From Candidatus Aquiluna sp. IMCC13023 (lineage in GTDB: Bacteria; Actinomycetota; Actinomycetes; Actinomycetales; Microbacteriaceae): a stretch of 64,000 bases of DNA. Made by a program: the position numbers and the translations under genes. How positions within the stretch are numbered: the stretch's first letter is position 1; each line of letters opens with the position of its first letter. Positions 26,986-36,618 of the stretch are shown here, piece after piece. A model generated the notes under the pieces. The model saw only the letters and a program-made list of their open reading frames with translations, was not told where the DNA came from and ran no database searches. The stretch spans positions 310,001 to 374,000 of the forward strand of contig NZ_AJKR01000002.1 in the NCBI RefSeq assembly GCF_000257665.1, given 5' to 3'.

Positions 26986-28095
26986 GTGAATAAAAAATCA
27001 ACCGCTGGCCAAGACCATTTCTTCGCAATCATTCCGGCTGGTGGTGTGGGGTCAAGGCTGTGGCCGCTATCCAGAGCCAATGCTCCAAAGTTCCTGCACG
27101 ACTTGACCGGTTCCGGGCAAACGTTGCTACAGGACACTTGGGATCGCCTATCGCCCTTGGTGGGCAATCGAATGATGGTAGTTACCGGCGATGTGCATGC
27201 AACCACGGTTGCAAAGCACCTGCCTGATTTAGACCCAGCGAACCTAATTCTTGAACCTTCACCCAAGGACTCGACTGCGGCTATCGCCTTGGCAGCGGCA
27301 GTGCTTTATAAAAGAGACCCGGAAGTGATAGTCGGCTCGTTTGCGGCAGATCACGTAATCAAAGACGACGAAAAACTTCTGCACGCAATCGAAGCTTCAA
27401 TTGAAATAGCGGCCACTGGGAAAATCGTAACCATTGGAATAGTCCCGACCGAAGCATCCTCGGCTTTTGGTTATGTCAAAAAAGGTCCGGCGATAGCTGG
27501 CACCGAAGGATTTGAAGTCGCTGACTTTATTGAAAAGCCGAACATAAAAAAGGCCCAGAAATTTGCGGCATCCAAAAAATATCTTTGGAACGCCGGGATG
27601 TTCATCGCGCCCGCGAAGCTTTTGCTCGATGTGCTTGCAAAGACGCAACCAAAGCTCCACGCAGGTGTCATGGAGCTAGCCGAGCATTGGGACACTGAGA
27701 ATCGCACTGAGAAGTTGCATTCAATCTGGCCGGGACTCGACAAGATCGCGATCGACTATGCGATCGCCGAGCCAGCGGCAAAGCTGGGCTTGGTGGCCGT
27801 AGTGCCTGGCAATTTCGAATGGCATGACGTTGGAGACTTCGCCGCAATCGCTGAGCTGCAGTCACAGGGCAATAGCAACAACCTTGCGGTGCTTGGATCA
27901 GCAAAAGTCCTGTCCGATTCTTCATCAGGAATATTGGTGAGTGACACGAATCGATTGGTTGCGCTGATTGGACTTGAGGACATCATTGTTGTGGATACAG
28001 CCGACGCACTTCTTATCACGACAAAGGCCCACGCTCAAAAGGTCAAAGCAATGGTTGAGGCGCTCAAGCAAACCGGGCACTCCGACCTTCTTTGA
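26986..28095 (+). CDS. manC: Mannose-1-phosphate guanylyltransferase
   Basis: 369 residues, GTG start. It makes GDP-mannose from mannose-1-phosphate and GTP for mannosylation of cell-envelope glycans. The nucleotidyltransferase signature PAGGVGSRLWPLSRANAPK is at residues 18-36; also seen are SFAADHVI near 120, FGYVKKG and FIEKPN. It is the short single-domain form without the isomerase half. A phosphomannomutase that could supply its substrate lies at 61805, but not adjacent. It is divergent from sdhC. Confidence 0.92.
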   Translation: MNKKSTAGQDHFFAIIPAGGVGSRLWPLSRANAPKFLHDLTGSGQTLLQDTWDRLSPLVGNRMMVVTGDVHATTVAKHLPDLDPANLILEPSPKDSTAAIALAAAVLYKRDPEVIVGSFAADHVIKDDEKLLHAIEASIEIAATGKIVTIGIVPTEASSAFGYVKKGPAIAGTEGFEVADFIEKPNIKKAQKFAASKKYLWNAGMFIAPAKLLLDVLAKTQPKLHAGVMELAEHWDTENRTEKLHSIWPGLDKIAIDYAIAEPAAKLGLVAVVPGNFEWHDVGDFAAIAELQSQGNSNNLAVLGSAKVLSDSSSGILVSDTNRLVALIGLEDIIVVDTADALLITTKAHAQKVKAMVEALKQTGHSDLL

Positions 28096-28209
28096 ACAAA
28101 CATCTCAATAATGTAAAGCTTTGGAATATAGGTTTCAGCTGCGATTTGTGCCGCTAAAATAAGTCCAAAATAGGCGCGTCCAGCGCCTTCACATAATTCA
28201 GGAGGAACC

Positions 28210-29301
28210 TTGAAGCTACGTAACGCATCCGCTGCTTTCGCTCTAATGGGCGTTTCAGCACTAGTGCTGTCAGGCTGTGCTGCCGCCCCAGAGGCCGAGC
28301 CAACCGAGACAGCTGCCGCTACCGCAACCGAAGAAGCAGCACCAGCCATTGATTACTTGGCATGTGCAGTTTCTGATGAGGGTAGCTGGAACGACAAGTC
28401 ATTCAACGAGTCTGTATACGACGGCCTAGAGAAGGCTGAAGCAGATCTTGGAGCACAGATTGCCGACGCTGAGTCAATCTCCGCCGAGGACTTCGCTCCT
28501 AACTTGCAAGCAATGGTTGACCAGAGCTGCGACATAACTTTCGCAGTGGGCTTCAACTTGGTGGCCGATGCCAACGCAATCGCAGCTGCTAACCCAGCCA
28601 TGAGCTTCGTAACCATCGATGGATGGTCAGAGGGCAACGCAAACCTAAAGCCAGTTGTATACAACATGGCTGAGTCTTCTTACCTTGCAGGATATGCAGC
28701 AGCCGCCTACTCAACAACCAAGGTTGTTGGAACTTACGGTGGACTTCAGATCCCAGCAGTTACTGACTTCATGGACGGTTTCTACTACGGCGCAATGGCC
28801 TGGGCTAACGAAAACGGCGTACCTGTGAGTGTTGTCGGCTGGGACCCAATGGCCCAAACCGGTCAGTTCATCGGTGACTTCGTTCCAAACTCTGGAACCT
28901 CAAAGTCAATTGCTGCCGCTCTGATCAACGAGGGTGCTGACGTGTTGTTCCCAGTTGGTGGCGACCAGTTCGGTGCCTCATCCGAAGCAATCAAGGAAGC
29001 CGGCATCGATGGCGTCATGATTGGTGTTGACAAGGACGTTGCACTTACCAGCCCAGAGTACGCACCATACATTCTTACTTCAGCTGAGAAGCGCATGACC
29101 AACGCCGTCTACGACATCATTGCTGAGCTTTCAGCTGGTGGAGCATTCGACGGTGAGGCATACGTTGGAACTCTTGCGAATGGCGGAACTGGCCTAAGCC
29201 CGTTCTATGACTTCGACTCCAAGCTGTCTGACGAAGTAAAGGCTCGACTAGTCGAGATTGAAGCCGGAATCAATTCCGGTGAAATTAATCCAAAAAGCTA
29301 G
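28210..29301 (+). CDS. BMP-family nucleoside-binding lipoprotein
   Basis: 363 residues starting with TTG at 28210 behind a perfect AGGAGG. A signal peptide with lipobox LSGC places Cys23 as the lipid anchor, and an Ala/Glu/Thr-rich linker follows. The rest is the PnrA/BmpA ligand-binding fold: DEGSWNDKSFNE near residue 57, AVGFNL, and VFPVGGDQFGAS-type second-lobe motifs. It binds nucleosides for the transporter encoded immediately downstream. The gene ends with a strong hairpin, which probably keeps the binding protein in excess over the ATPase and permeases. Confidence 0.92.
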   Translation: MKLRNASAAFALMGVSALVLSGCAAAPEAEPTETAAATATEEAAPAIDYLACAVSDEGSWNDKSFNESVYDGLEKAEADLGAQIADAESISAEDFAPNLQAMVDQSCDITFAVGFNLVADANAIAAANPAMSFVTIDGWSEGNANLKPVVYNMAESSYLAGYAAAAYSTTKVVGTYGGLQIPAVTDFMDGFYYGAMAWANENGVPVSVVGWDPMAQTGQFIGDFVPNSGTSKSIAAALINEGADVLFPVGGDQFGASSEAIKEAGIDGVMIGVDKDVALTSPEYAPYILTSAEKRMTNAVYDIIAELSAGGAFDGEAYVGTLANGGTGLSPFYDFDSKLSDEVKARLVEIEAGINSGEINPKS

Positions 29302-29312
29302 TTAAAGAATCG

Positions 29313-29346
29313 AAAAGGCCGTGGGGTGAATCCCACGGCCTTTTTG
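29313..29346 (+). terminator. Terminator/attenuator between the binding protein and the transporter genes
   Basis: A 13-base-pair stem (29313-29325 with 29332-29344) with a 6-base loop is followed by a T run. It lies 43 bases before the ATPase start, where only a weak promoter is visible, so partial read-through is likely. A-rich and T-rich flanks make it usable on both strands. Confidence 0.8.
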
Positions 29347-29389
29347 TTTTCAGTTTTTGACATAAAGTAATTGCACAAAGGAGTGTCTT

Positions 29390-30895
29390 TTGAAACTTGA
29401 ACTACGCGGAATCACGAAGCGCTTTGGTGCAGTTACCGCAAACGAAGATATTGACCTAGTTATTGAGCCCGGTGAGATTCATGCGCTGCTTGGCGAAAAT
29501 GGAGCAGGCAAGTCCACGCTGATGAACGTCCTCTACGGTCTTTACACCGCAGATGAGGGCCACATTGAAATCGATGGCGTAAAGCAGAACTTCTCGGGAC
29601 CAGGCGACGCGATGGCGGCCGGAATTGGAATGGTCCATCAGCACTTCATGCTCATTCCTGTATTCACTGTTGCAGAGAACGTTGCCCTCGGCCACGAGCC
29701 GACCAAAGCCCTTGGGGTAATTGATTTAGCTGAAGCCAAAAAACAAGTATTAGAGATTTCGGAGCGCTTTGGGTTCAACATAGACCCGGACGCTCTAATC
29801 GAGGACCTTCCGGTGGGGGCCCAGCAGCGAGTAGAAATTATCAAGGCGCTTTCGAGAGACGCCAAAATCCTCGTGCTGGACGAGCCGACAGCAGTGCTGA
29901 CTCCTCAGGAGACCGACGAGCTCATGGAGATCATGCGCCAACTTGCCAAAAGCGGCACCTCCATTGTTTTCATAACCCACAAGCTTCGCGAAGTAAAAGC
30001 AGTTGCCGATCGAATCACTGTCATTCGGCTAGGCAAAGTTGTGGGTTCCGCCAAGCCTGATGCTGAAACTTCGGAACTTGCATCGCTAATGGTTGGTCGC
30101 GAGGTGATGTTGACGGTGAACAAGAAGCCAGCGGCACTGGGAGATGTGGTTTTAGAAGTCGAGCACATAACCGTCCTAGATGATCGATCACAAAAGGCAG
30201 TAAATGACTTGAGCTTTGAGGTTCGAGGTGGAGAGATTCTGGCTCTTGCCGGAGTGCAAGGCAACGGCCAAACCGAACTCGCCGAATTCTTGCTTGGGCT
30301 GAGAAAGCCACTTGGATCAAAAGCCAAAGTGAACCTAAACGGCAAGGAAATAACAAATAAGTCAGTGCGAGAAGTGCTGGAGAGTGGCGTCGGGTTTATT
30401 CCTGAAGATCGTCAGACTGACGGTTTGGTTTCCGAGTTTACGATTGCTGAAAATCTAATGTTGAACTCCTCTTATAAATCAAGGTTCACTAAGGGCCTGA
30501 ACATAAACTTTGCAGCCCGTAAGCGCATTGCTAAGGAGCTTGTAGAGCAGTTCGATGTCCGAACTCCATCTTCAGAAACAGTTGCTAACAAGCTGTCTGG
30601 CGGTAACCAACAAAAAGTAGTTGTCGCTAGAGAGCTTTCTAGAGAGGTCAGCCTCTTGATAGCCTCTCAGCCAACTCGAGGAGTGGACGTGGGTTCTATT
30701 GAGTTCATTCACGAGCAAATAATTGCTGAGCGAGATGCTGGCAAGGCCGTGATTTTGATTTCTTCAGAACTCGATGAAGTCTTGGCGCTGGCAGATCGAA
30801 TTGCAGTTATGTATCGCGGCAAAATAGTGGGAATTGTAGAACCGAATACTTCTAGAGAAGATCTCGGCAAGCTAATGGCTGGAGTGACCGCATGA
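29390..30895 (+). CDS. Nucleoside ABC transporter ATPase with two nucleotide-binding domains
   Basis: 501 residues, TTG start behind AAAGGAG. It consists of two fused ATPase domains as in NupO/YufO and sugar-type ATPases. The first has Walker A GENGAGKST near residue 37 and Walker B LVLDEPTAVL near 160. The second has a weak Walker A (GVQGNGQTE), a clear LSGGNQQKV signature near 403 and a Walker B ending ASQPTRGVD, with Gln for Glu. It overlaps the first permease by ATGA and energises purine/pyrimidine nucleoside import. Confidence 0.93.
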   Translation: MKLELRGITKRFGAVTANEDIDLVIEPGEIHALLGENGAGKSTLMNVLYGLYTADEGHIEIDGVKQNFSGPGDAMAAGIGMVHQHFMLIPVFTVAENVALGHEPTKALGVIDLAEAKKQVLEISERFGFNIDPDALIEDLPVGAQQRVEIIKALSRDAKILVLDEPTAVLTPQETDELMEIMRQLAKSGTSIVFITHKLREVKAVADRITVIRLGKVVGSAKPDAETSELASLMVGREVMLTVNKKPAALGDVVLEVEHITVLDDRSQKAVNDLSFEVRGGEILALAGVQGNGQTELAEFLLGLRKPLGSKAKVNLNGKEITNKSVREVLESGVGFIPEDRQTDGLVSEFTIAENLMLNSSYKSRFTKGLNINFAARKRIAKELVEQFDVRTPSSETVANKLSGGNQQKVVVARELSREVSLLIASQPTRGVDVGSIEFIHEQIIAERDAGKAVILISSELDEVLALADRIAVMYRGKIVGIVEPNTSREDLGKLMAGVTA

Positions 30896-32127
30896 GTGAA
30901 ATCAACAAGGCTGACAACACGATGCCGCAGGTAATGCGTGAAATTTTCTCGGGTGGTTTAGTCCGAACAGTGATCTCGATTTTGCTGGGTTTCTTGGTCG
31001 GGGCATTATTCATGATTGGCTCAAACAAGGAGTTCATTGAGTCCCTCGGATACATCTTTGCCCGGCCAGGCGACGCCCTAGGTGCCGCCTTCGCCGTTGT
31101 AAACGAAGGCTACGGAGCACTTTTTCGAGGTGCTATTTATAACGCCGATGCAGAAACATTCGAGAAAGCCATCAGACCGCTAACCGAGACCCTTCGTTTG
31201 GGTGCACCGCTTATCGCTGCGGGACTTGGAATCGGGCTTACTTTTCGGGTGGGCCTATTCAATATTGGTGGAACCGGACAGCTAATTTTCGGAATGATAT
31301 TCGCGACATTCGTAGCGACGAGGCTCGAGCTACCCTTCGTACTGCACATGGTCGTTGCACTGATTGCCGGAATAGTCGGTGCCGCGCTTTTGGGAGCCTT
31401 TGTGGGCTTCCTGAAGGCGAGGACGGGTGCACATGAGGTGATCTTGACGATCATGATGAATTACATCGCGCTTTATTTCTTTACATTCCTGATGAGAGAC
31501 CCTGCCCTTTTGCAGGAAACTAGAGCGTCCGGCAACCCAAAAGCGGATGCGGCTGCTGAAACGGCGCTGCTTCCTAAATTACTGGGGGACAATTACTCGC
31601 TGCACTGGGGTCTAATTTTTGCGCTGTTGGCAGTTGTAGTTTTCTGGTGGCTGATGGAGCGAAGCACCATTGGGTATCGGTTGAGAATGGTGGGCTTTAA
31701 TCCTGACGCTGCTAGGGCCGCCGGAATAAATGTCGAAAAGACTTACATCTTGGCTATGGCGCTTTCGGCGGGCTTCGTCGGCGTCGCTGCAGCCAACCAG
31801 ACACTGGGAACGGCAATCGGCGTCACTCCTTCTAGTCACGCGAATATCGGCTTTGATGCAATCACGGTCGCTTTGCTGGGCGGATCATCGGGCCCAGGCA
31901 TTTTGCTCGCCGGACTGCTCTTCGGGGCCTTCAAGGCTGGCGCGCCATCCATGCAGGTTTTCGGAGTAAGCCCGGAGGTGCTTGGAATCGTTCAGGGAGC
32001 GATAGTGCTGTTCATTGCGGCTCCGCCCTTGATTCGGGCGATATTCAGGCTGCCTAAGCCCCAGACGACCAATGCCCTCGAAGCCATCCGAAAACGAATA
32101 TTCACTCGTGGGGGAGGCTCCAAATGA
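30892..32127 (+). CDS. Nucleoside ABC transporter permease (NupP-like)
   Basis: 411 residues with about nine or ten membrane helices. Motifs typical of the BMP-linked permease are present: GTGQLIFG near residue 125, LKARTGAHEVILTIMMNYIA near 168, and GFNPDAARAAGIN near 270. It overlaps both neighbours by four bases (ATGA at each end), so it is translationally coupled to the ATPase and to the second permease, with which it forms the channel. Confidence 0.92.
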   Translation: MSEINKADNTMPQVMREIFSGGLVRTVISILLGFLVGALFMIGSNKEFIESLGYIFARPGDALGAAFAVVNEGYGALFRGAIYNADAETFEKAIRPLTETLRLGAPLIAAGLGIGLTFRVGLFNIGGTGQLIFGMIFATFVATRLELPFVLHMVVALIAGIVGAALLGAFVGFLKARTGAHEVILTIMMNYIALYFFTFLMRDPALLQETRASGNPKADAAAETALLPKLLGDNYSLHWGLIFALLAVVVFWWLMERSTIGYRLRMVGFNPDAARAAGINVEKTYILAMALSAGFVGVAAANQTLGTAIGVTPSSHANIGFDAITVALLGGSSGPGILLAGLLFGAFKAGAPSMQVFGVSPEVLGIVQGAIVLFIAAPPLIRAIFRLPKPQTTNALEAIRKRIFTRGGGSK

Positions 32128-33377
32128 CTACCTCAAAGGAAACTGAAGTAAAAGTTGGCTACAAGTCGCCGATCGTAATGGGCTCAATTGGCCTCCTGAC
32201 ACTTGTGTTTTTAGGGCTTCTGGGACGCGATGGAATGGTCGCTTTCGAGATATCGAGGAGAACCGATTCCCTTCAGCTCCCGACGTTGGATATCGACTCA
32301 AGCCTGCTCGGGGTCCTCTCCGGATTGGCGATGTTTGCGCTAGCAGGATTTTCTTTTTCGAAGGCCATAAAGAACCTGAAGACCCCAATCTGGGTTTCGA
32401 TTGTATTTGGTCTCGTCGGAGTGACAGCGCTACTTGGCTGGCTAGCGGCTGAGAAATCGGTTCCAATTGCGTTTATCGCCGGCACGGCTTTGGTGTTGGC
32501 AGTCCCAATTATTCTTGGGGCGATGGCCGGAATCATGAGTGAGCGCGTGGGAATCACAAATATTGCCATTGAGGGCCAACTTCTAACCGGAGCGTTCATG
32601 GCCGCAGTGGTGTCTTCAATCACGGGTAATTTCCTGTTTGGAATAATCGCAGCGATGGTGACTTCCGCACTACTCTCGATGATTTTGGCGGTATTTTCGA
32701 TAAAGTTCTTGGCTCAGCAGATCATTGTTGGCGTTGTGCTCAACGTTCTGGTTATCGGGGTTACTAACTTCCTATATCAGCAGTGGCTGACAGAGGATGC
32801 GGAGAACGTGAACTTTCCCGGAACCATGGACATAATCAAAATTCCGGTATTGAGTGACATTCCGCTCCTGGGCCCCGTGTTCTTCGAAAACCGCATCACG
32901 GTCTTCTTCGCAATTCTTATCGTGCCAACTATCTGGTTCGTTTTGTTCAAGACCAGATTAGGGCTTCGAGCAAGGGCAGTTGGTGAGCACCCATTGGCCG
33001 CTGACACAGTAGGTATTAATGTGGGGCGAACCAGATTCTGGTGGGTGACTATCGGCGGTTCAATAGCGGGCCTCGGCGGCGCTGCACTCACAATCGGTAA
33101 CGCAGGAGCCTTTGGCCGAGAGATGTCTGGAGGCTTTGGATTTATCGCTCTCGCGGTGGTGATCCTGGGTCGTTGGAACCCCATCTATGCGTCCCTTGCA
33201 GCACTCTTGTTTGGGTTCTCGATCATCATGAGGGTATGGGCGAACCAAGTAAGTCCGGGTATTCCGACGGACTTTATAACCATGGTGCCATACGTGGTAA
33301 CAATCATTGCGGTTGTCGGTTTTGTTGGTAAATCCAGGCCTCCGAAGGCACTCGCAGTGCCATACGTGAAGGGCTAG
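32124..33377 (+). CDS. Nucleoside ABC transporter permease (NupQ-like)
   Basis: 417 residues, polytopic. The first ~110 residues form extra N-terminal helices; the core starts around GAMAGIMSERVGITNIAIEG near residue 132-151 and includes GVVLNVLVIGVTNFL and LRARAVGEHPLAADTVGI near 282. It is the second half of the import channel. It ends three bases before cytidine deaminase, linking uptake directly to salvage in one operon. Confidence 0.92.
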   Translation: MTTSKETEVKVGYKSPIVMGSIGLLTLVFLGLLGRDGMVAFEISRRTDSLQLPTLDIDSSLLGVLSGLAMFALAGFSFSKAIKNLKTPIWVSIVFGLVGVTALLGWLAAEKSVPIAFIAGTALVLAVPIILGAMAGIMSERVGITNIAIEGQLLTGAFMAAVVSSITGNFLFGIIAAMVTSALLSMILAVFSIKFLAQQIIVGVVLNVLVIGVTNFLYQQWLTEDAENVNFPGTMDIIKIPVLSDIPLLGPVFFENRITVFFAILIVPTIWFVLFKTRLGLRARAVGEHPLAADTVGINVGRTRFWWVTIGGSIAGLGGAALTIGNAGAFGREMSGGFGFIALAVVILGRWNPIYASLAALLFGFSIIMRVWANQVSPGIPTDFITMVPYVVTIIAVVGFVGKSRPPKALAVPYVKG

Positions 33378-33380
33378 TGT

Positions 33381-33779
33381 ATGAAAATCGACTGGGAGAA
33401 CCTCACCCAACAAGCCATTGACGTGCTTCCAAAATCGTATTCACCGTATTCGAAGTTCCCAGTGGGCGCGGCTGCAATCTGTGACGACGGGCGCATCATC
33501 ACGGGCGTCAATGTTGAGAATGCGTCCTACGGGCTTGCGCTTTGTGCGGAATGCTCGCTTGTAAGTGAGCTGTTTCGCACCGGAGGCGGTCAACTCGTTG
33601 CATTTGCTTGCGTTGACGGTCAGGGAAATCCATTGATGCCCTGTGGCCGATGTCGGCAGTTGCTCTATGAGCACAGTGCCGAGGGGATGCTTCTTCAAAC
33701 TGTTTCGGGAATTAAAACAATCAACGAGGTACTCCCGGATGCCTTTGGACCGAAGGATCTTAACCGCAATGAGCTTTAG
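33381..33779 (+). CDS. cdd: Cytidine deaminase
   Basis: 132 residues. It converts cytidine and deoxycytidine to uridine and deoxyuridine. Zinc ligands and the catalytic Glu are in CAEC near residue 55 and in PCGRCRQ near 90; the substrate motif NVENASYG is also present. It belongs to the homotetrameric short class. It overlaps thymidine phosphorylase by 11 bases, so the two work in sequence on imported pyrimidine nucleosides. Confidence 0.95.
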   Translation: MKIDWENLTQQAIDVLPKSYSPYSKFPVGAAAICDDGRIITGVNVENASYGLALCAECSLVSELFRTGGGQLVAFACVDGQGNPLMPCGRCRQLLYEHSAEGMLLQTVSGIKTINEVLPDAFGPKDLNRNEL

Positions 33780-35046
33780 TGCCGTAGAACTGATTATTAA
33801 GAAGCGCGAACAAGGTGCGCTTAGTACCGCCGAAATCAATTGGCTGGTTGAGAACTACACCTCTGGTGTTGTGGCCGACGAGCAAATGTCCGCAATGGCC
33901 ATGGCTATTTTGCTGAATGGCATGAGCCGCGATGAAATCAAAGACCTTACGATGGCGATGATTGCCTCCGGAGAGCGATTGAACTTCTCTGGACTCACGC
34001 AGCCCACCGCTGATAAGCACTCCACCGGAGGCGTGGGGGACAAGATCACCTTGCCGCTGGCCCCACTAGTTGCTTCCTACGGCATTGCGGTTCCGCAGCT
34101 AAGTGGCCGTGGTCTTGGCCACACCGGAGGGACACTAGACAAGCTCGAGGCAATTCCGGGTTGGCAGGCCAGTCTTTCGAACACAGAGCTGTATAGCCAG
34201 CTATCCGAAGTTGGGGCAGTCATTTGCGCTGCTGGGCAAGGGCTTGCTCCTGCAGATCGCAAACTATATTCCCTGCGTGATGTCACAGGAACAGTAGAGG
34301 CAATTCCTCTTATTGCTTCTTCAATCATGAGCAAGAAGATTGCCGAAGGGACCTCGTCATTGGTTCTGGATGTGAAGGTTGGTTCCGGCGCGTTCATGAA
34401 GACCCTTGACCGAGCAAATGAATTGGCAACCGTATTGGTGCAGCTTGGAAAAGATGCCGGCGTTAACACTTCGGCGCTACTAACCGACATGTCCACCCCT
34501 CTGGGCAAGAAGATTGGTAACTCACTTGAGGTCGAAGAATCCGTGGAGGTTCTTTCGGGTGGAGGTCCGGCCGATGTCGTGGAGCTCACGGTGGAATTGG
34601 CCAAGGAGATGCTGTCACTGAGCGGTATGCCAGACGTGGACCCTCGCGAGAATCTAAATAACGGCAAAGCTCTGGATGTTTGGCGGAAGATGATTTCAGC
34701 TCAAGGTGGAGACCCAGACGCAAAACTGCCAAAGGCCACCGATTCGCACATTATTAGAGCCAGTCAGTCCGGATACGTTTCGAAGTTGGAAGCCCTGTCA
34801 ATCGGCGTCGCTTCCTGGAGGCTGGGAGCTGGAAGAGAGCGCAAGGAAGATCAGGTTCAGTTTGGAGCCGGCGTTGAATTACATGCTCAGCTTGGCGACC
34901 ACGTAAAAGCCGGAGAACCGGTGATGACTCTTTACACCGACACTCCAGAAAGGTTCGAGCGAGCAATAGCAATTGCCGAAGAATCAATCGGATTCCAGGA
35001 AAGTAAGCCAGCGGAACGTAAGCTAATTCTTGGTCGGGTTAATTAG
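33769..35046 (+). CDS. deoA: Thymidine phosphorylase / pyrimidine-nucleoside phosphorylase
   Basis: 425 residues from the ATG at 33769, which restores the family N-terminus MSFSAVELIIKKR; the longer frame only overlaps cdd. It phosphorolyses thymidine or uridine to base and (deoxy)ribose-1-phosphate. Seen: KHSTGGVGDK near residue 83 binding phosphate, LSGRGLGHTGGTLDKLE near 107, and a C-terminal domain with HAQLGDHVKAGEP. The strict thymidine or broader pyrimidine specificity cannot be told from sequence alone. Confidence 0.94.
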   Translation: MSFSAVELIIKKREQGALSTAEINWLVENYTSGVVADEQMSAMAMAILLNGMSRDEIKDLTMAMIASGERLNFSGLTQPTADKHSTGGVGDKITLPLAPLVASYGIAVPQLSGRGLGHTGGTLDKLEAIPGWQASLSNTELYSQLSEVGAVICAAGQGLAPADRKLYSLRDVTGTVEAIPLIASSIMSKKIAEGTSSLVLDVKVGSGAFMKTLDRANELATVLVQLGKDAGVNTSALLTDMSTPLGKKIGNSLEVEESVEVLSGGGPADVVELTVELAKEMLSLSGMPDVDPRENLNNGKALDVWRKMISAQGGDPDAKLPKATDSHIIRASQSGYVSKLEALSIGVASWRLGAGRERKEDQVQFGAGVELHAQLGDHVKAGEPVMTLYTDTPERFERAIAIAEESIGFQESKPAERKLILGRVN

Positions 35047-35083
35047 GCCCAAGCCAACAAGAAACATGGTTAGTTAGGAACAA

Positions 35084-36175
35084 ATGGACATCGCAGCCCT
35101 CCCGAAAATTTCGCTTCACGACCATCTAGATGGCGGGCTTAGACCCCAAACCATAGTTGAACTCGCCGCCGAAATTGGACATGAATTACCAACCACCGAT
35201 TCGCTGGAGCTAGCAGGTTGGTTCAAGGAAAATGCAGACTCGGGCTCGTTGGAGCGGTATCTGTCTACTTTTCAGCACACCGTGGGGGTCATGCAGACTC
35301 GAGCCGGGCTCGAGCGAGTCGCCTACGAAGCCGTCATTGACTTGGCGAAAGAAAACATAATTTATGCGGAATTGCGCTGGGCGCCAGAACAGCACTTGAA
35401 CATGGGGCTGAGTCTCGATGAGGCAGTTGAAGCCGTGCAGGACGGCCTCGAGCGCGGCATGGAGGAAGTCGGTGACCAAGGTGGGTTCATTCGCACAGGG
35501 CAGATTATAAGCGCAATGCGTCAGGCTGACAGGGCTCTTGAGGTTGCGGAGCTTGCAGTTAGGCACCGCAACGATGGCGTCGTTGGCTTTGACATCGCAG
35601 GGCCCGAAGAGGGTTTTTTGCCATCCGGGCACCAGTTGGCATTTGATTACCTAGCGACCGAGTTATTTCCCTGCACTGTTCACGCAGGAGAAGGTAGCGG
35701 CATTGAGTCCATAAAGGACGCGATAGTTTCTGGAAGAGCGCTCAGGATAGGCCACGGAGTTCGATTGGTGGAGGACATCATGTTTTCTAGAACCGATGGC
35801 GATACTGACCTAGTGGTTCTTGGCCCGGTTGCTCAATGGGTGCACGATCGACAGATAGCCCTCGAGGTCTCTCCTTCTTCGAACCTGCAAACCGGAGCTT
35901 TTAGCATCTTGGGTGACACGATGGCCGATCACCCGATCGACATCATGTATGACTTGGGGTTCAACATAACTGTCAATACTGATAACCGACTTATGAGTTC
36001 GACAAACCTCACCAAAGAACTGCAGATTTTGGTTGATACTTTTGGCTACAAGCTGGCAGACCTGGAGCAGTTGCAGCTAAATGCCGCCGAGGCGGCTTTC
36101 CAGGCGGTAGATGAGCGAGAAGAGCTAATCGAGATGATCGAGGCCGGTTTCGCTGAGGCAAACGGTGCTGATTAG
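35084..36175 (+). CDS. add: Adenosine deaminase
   Basis: 363 residues. It deaminates adenosine and deoxyadenosine to inosine. Metal ligands are in LHDHLDGG near residue 12, the catalytic Glu in HAGEGSG near 200, RIGHGVRL near 223 and the Asp in NTDNRLMS near 304. AGGA six bases before the ATG is the ribosome-binding site. Inosine formed here is the substrate of the purine nucleoside phosphorylase encoded at 39172-39993 on the other strand. It overlaps the IIA gene by 11 bases. Confidence 0.95.
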   Translation: MDIAALPKISLHDHLDGGLRPQTIVELAAEIGHELPTTDSLELAGWFKENADSGSLERYLSTFQHTVGVMQTRAGLERVAYEAVIDLAKENIIYAELRWAPEQHLNMGLSLDEAVEAVQDGLERGMEEVGDQGGFIRTGQIISAMRQADRALEVAELAVRHRNDGVVGFDIAGPEEGFLPSGHQLAFDYLATELFPCTVHAGEGSGIESIKDAIVSGRALRIGHGVRLVEDIMFSRTDGDTDLVVLGPVAQWVHDRQIALEVSPSSNLQTGAFSILGDTMADHPIDIMYDLGFNITVNTDNRLMSSTNLTKELQILVDTFGYKLADLEQLQLNAAEAAFQAVDEREELIEMIEAGFAEANGAD

Positions 36176-36611
36176 CTATTTCGGAGCCGGCTCCATAGTC
36201 GCTCAAGACGCGTCGCCAAGCTTCGCTGACGCAGTGTCGCAATCAGTTTCACTTTTGGTCGCATCGGGTAAAGCGCAACTCAGCTACGTTGACGAAGTTT
36301 TAGAAAGCCTAAAAACTTTGGGCCCTTACTTCGTTATTGCCCCTGGCCTCGCTCTTGCTCATGCCAAGCCATCCGATTCGGTTCCGGCTCCTGGGATGGC
36401 TCTTTTGAAACTTGCCCAGCCGGTTATTTCAGGATCCGCAAATGATCCGGTTAGCTTGGTTTTCTCGATGTGTTCGCCTAATGCCAGCGAGCACATGGAG
36501 ATGCTGGCTGATTTTGGGCAGATCATGAGCACCGATCAGGTCATGACCAACTTGTTAAATGCTTCCGCCGTGAGCGTCATTGAGGATATTCTTTTTAAAA
36601 AAGCGCTTTAA
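36165..36611 (+). CDS. PTS system EIIA component, mannitol/ascorbate type
   Basis: 148 residues with a GTG start inside the end of add. The fold pattern is PTS_EIIA type 2, and the phosphorylatable histidine is His66 in PGLALAHAKPSD (the family has PH or AH here). It should accept phosphate from HPr and pass it to the IIB protein encoded next. No EIIC permease follows. In this nucleoside-salvage operon it could serve a transporter encoded elsewhere or have a regulatory role; both are inference. Confidence 0.87.
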   Translation: MLISYFGAGSIVAQDASPSFADAVSQSVSLLVASGKAQLSYVDEVLESLKTLGPYFVIAPGLALAHAKPSDSVPAPGMALLKLAQPVISGSANDPVSLVFSMCSPNASEHMEMLADFGQIMSTDQVMTNLLNASAVSVIEDILFKKAL

Positions 36612-36618
36612 TCAAGTT

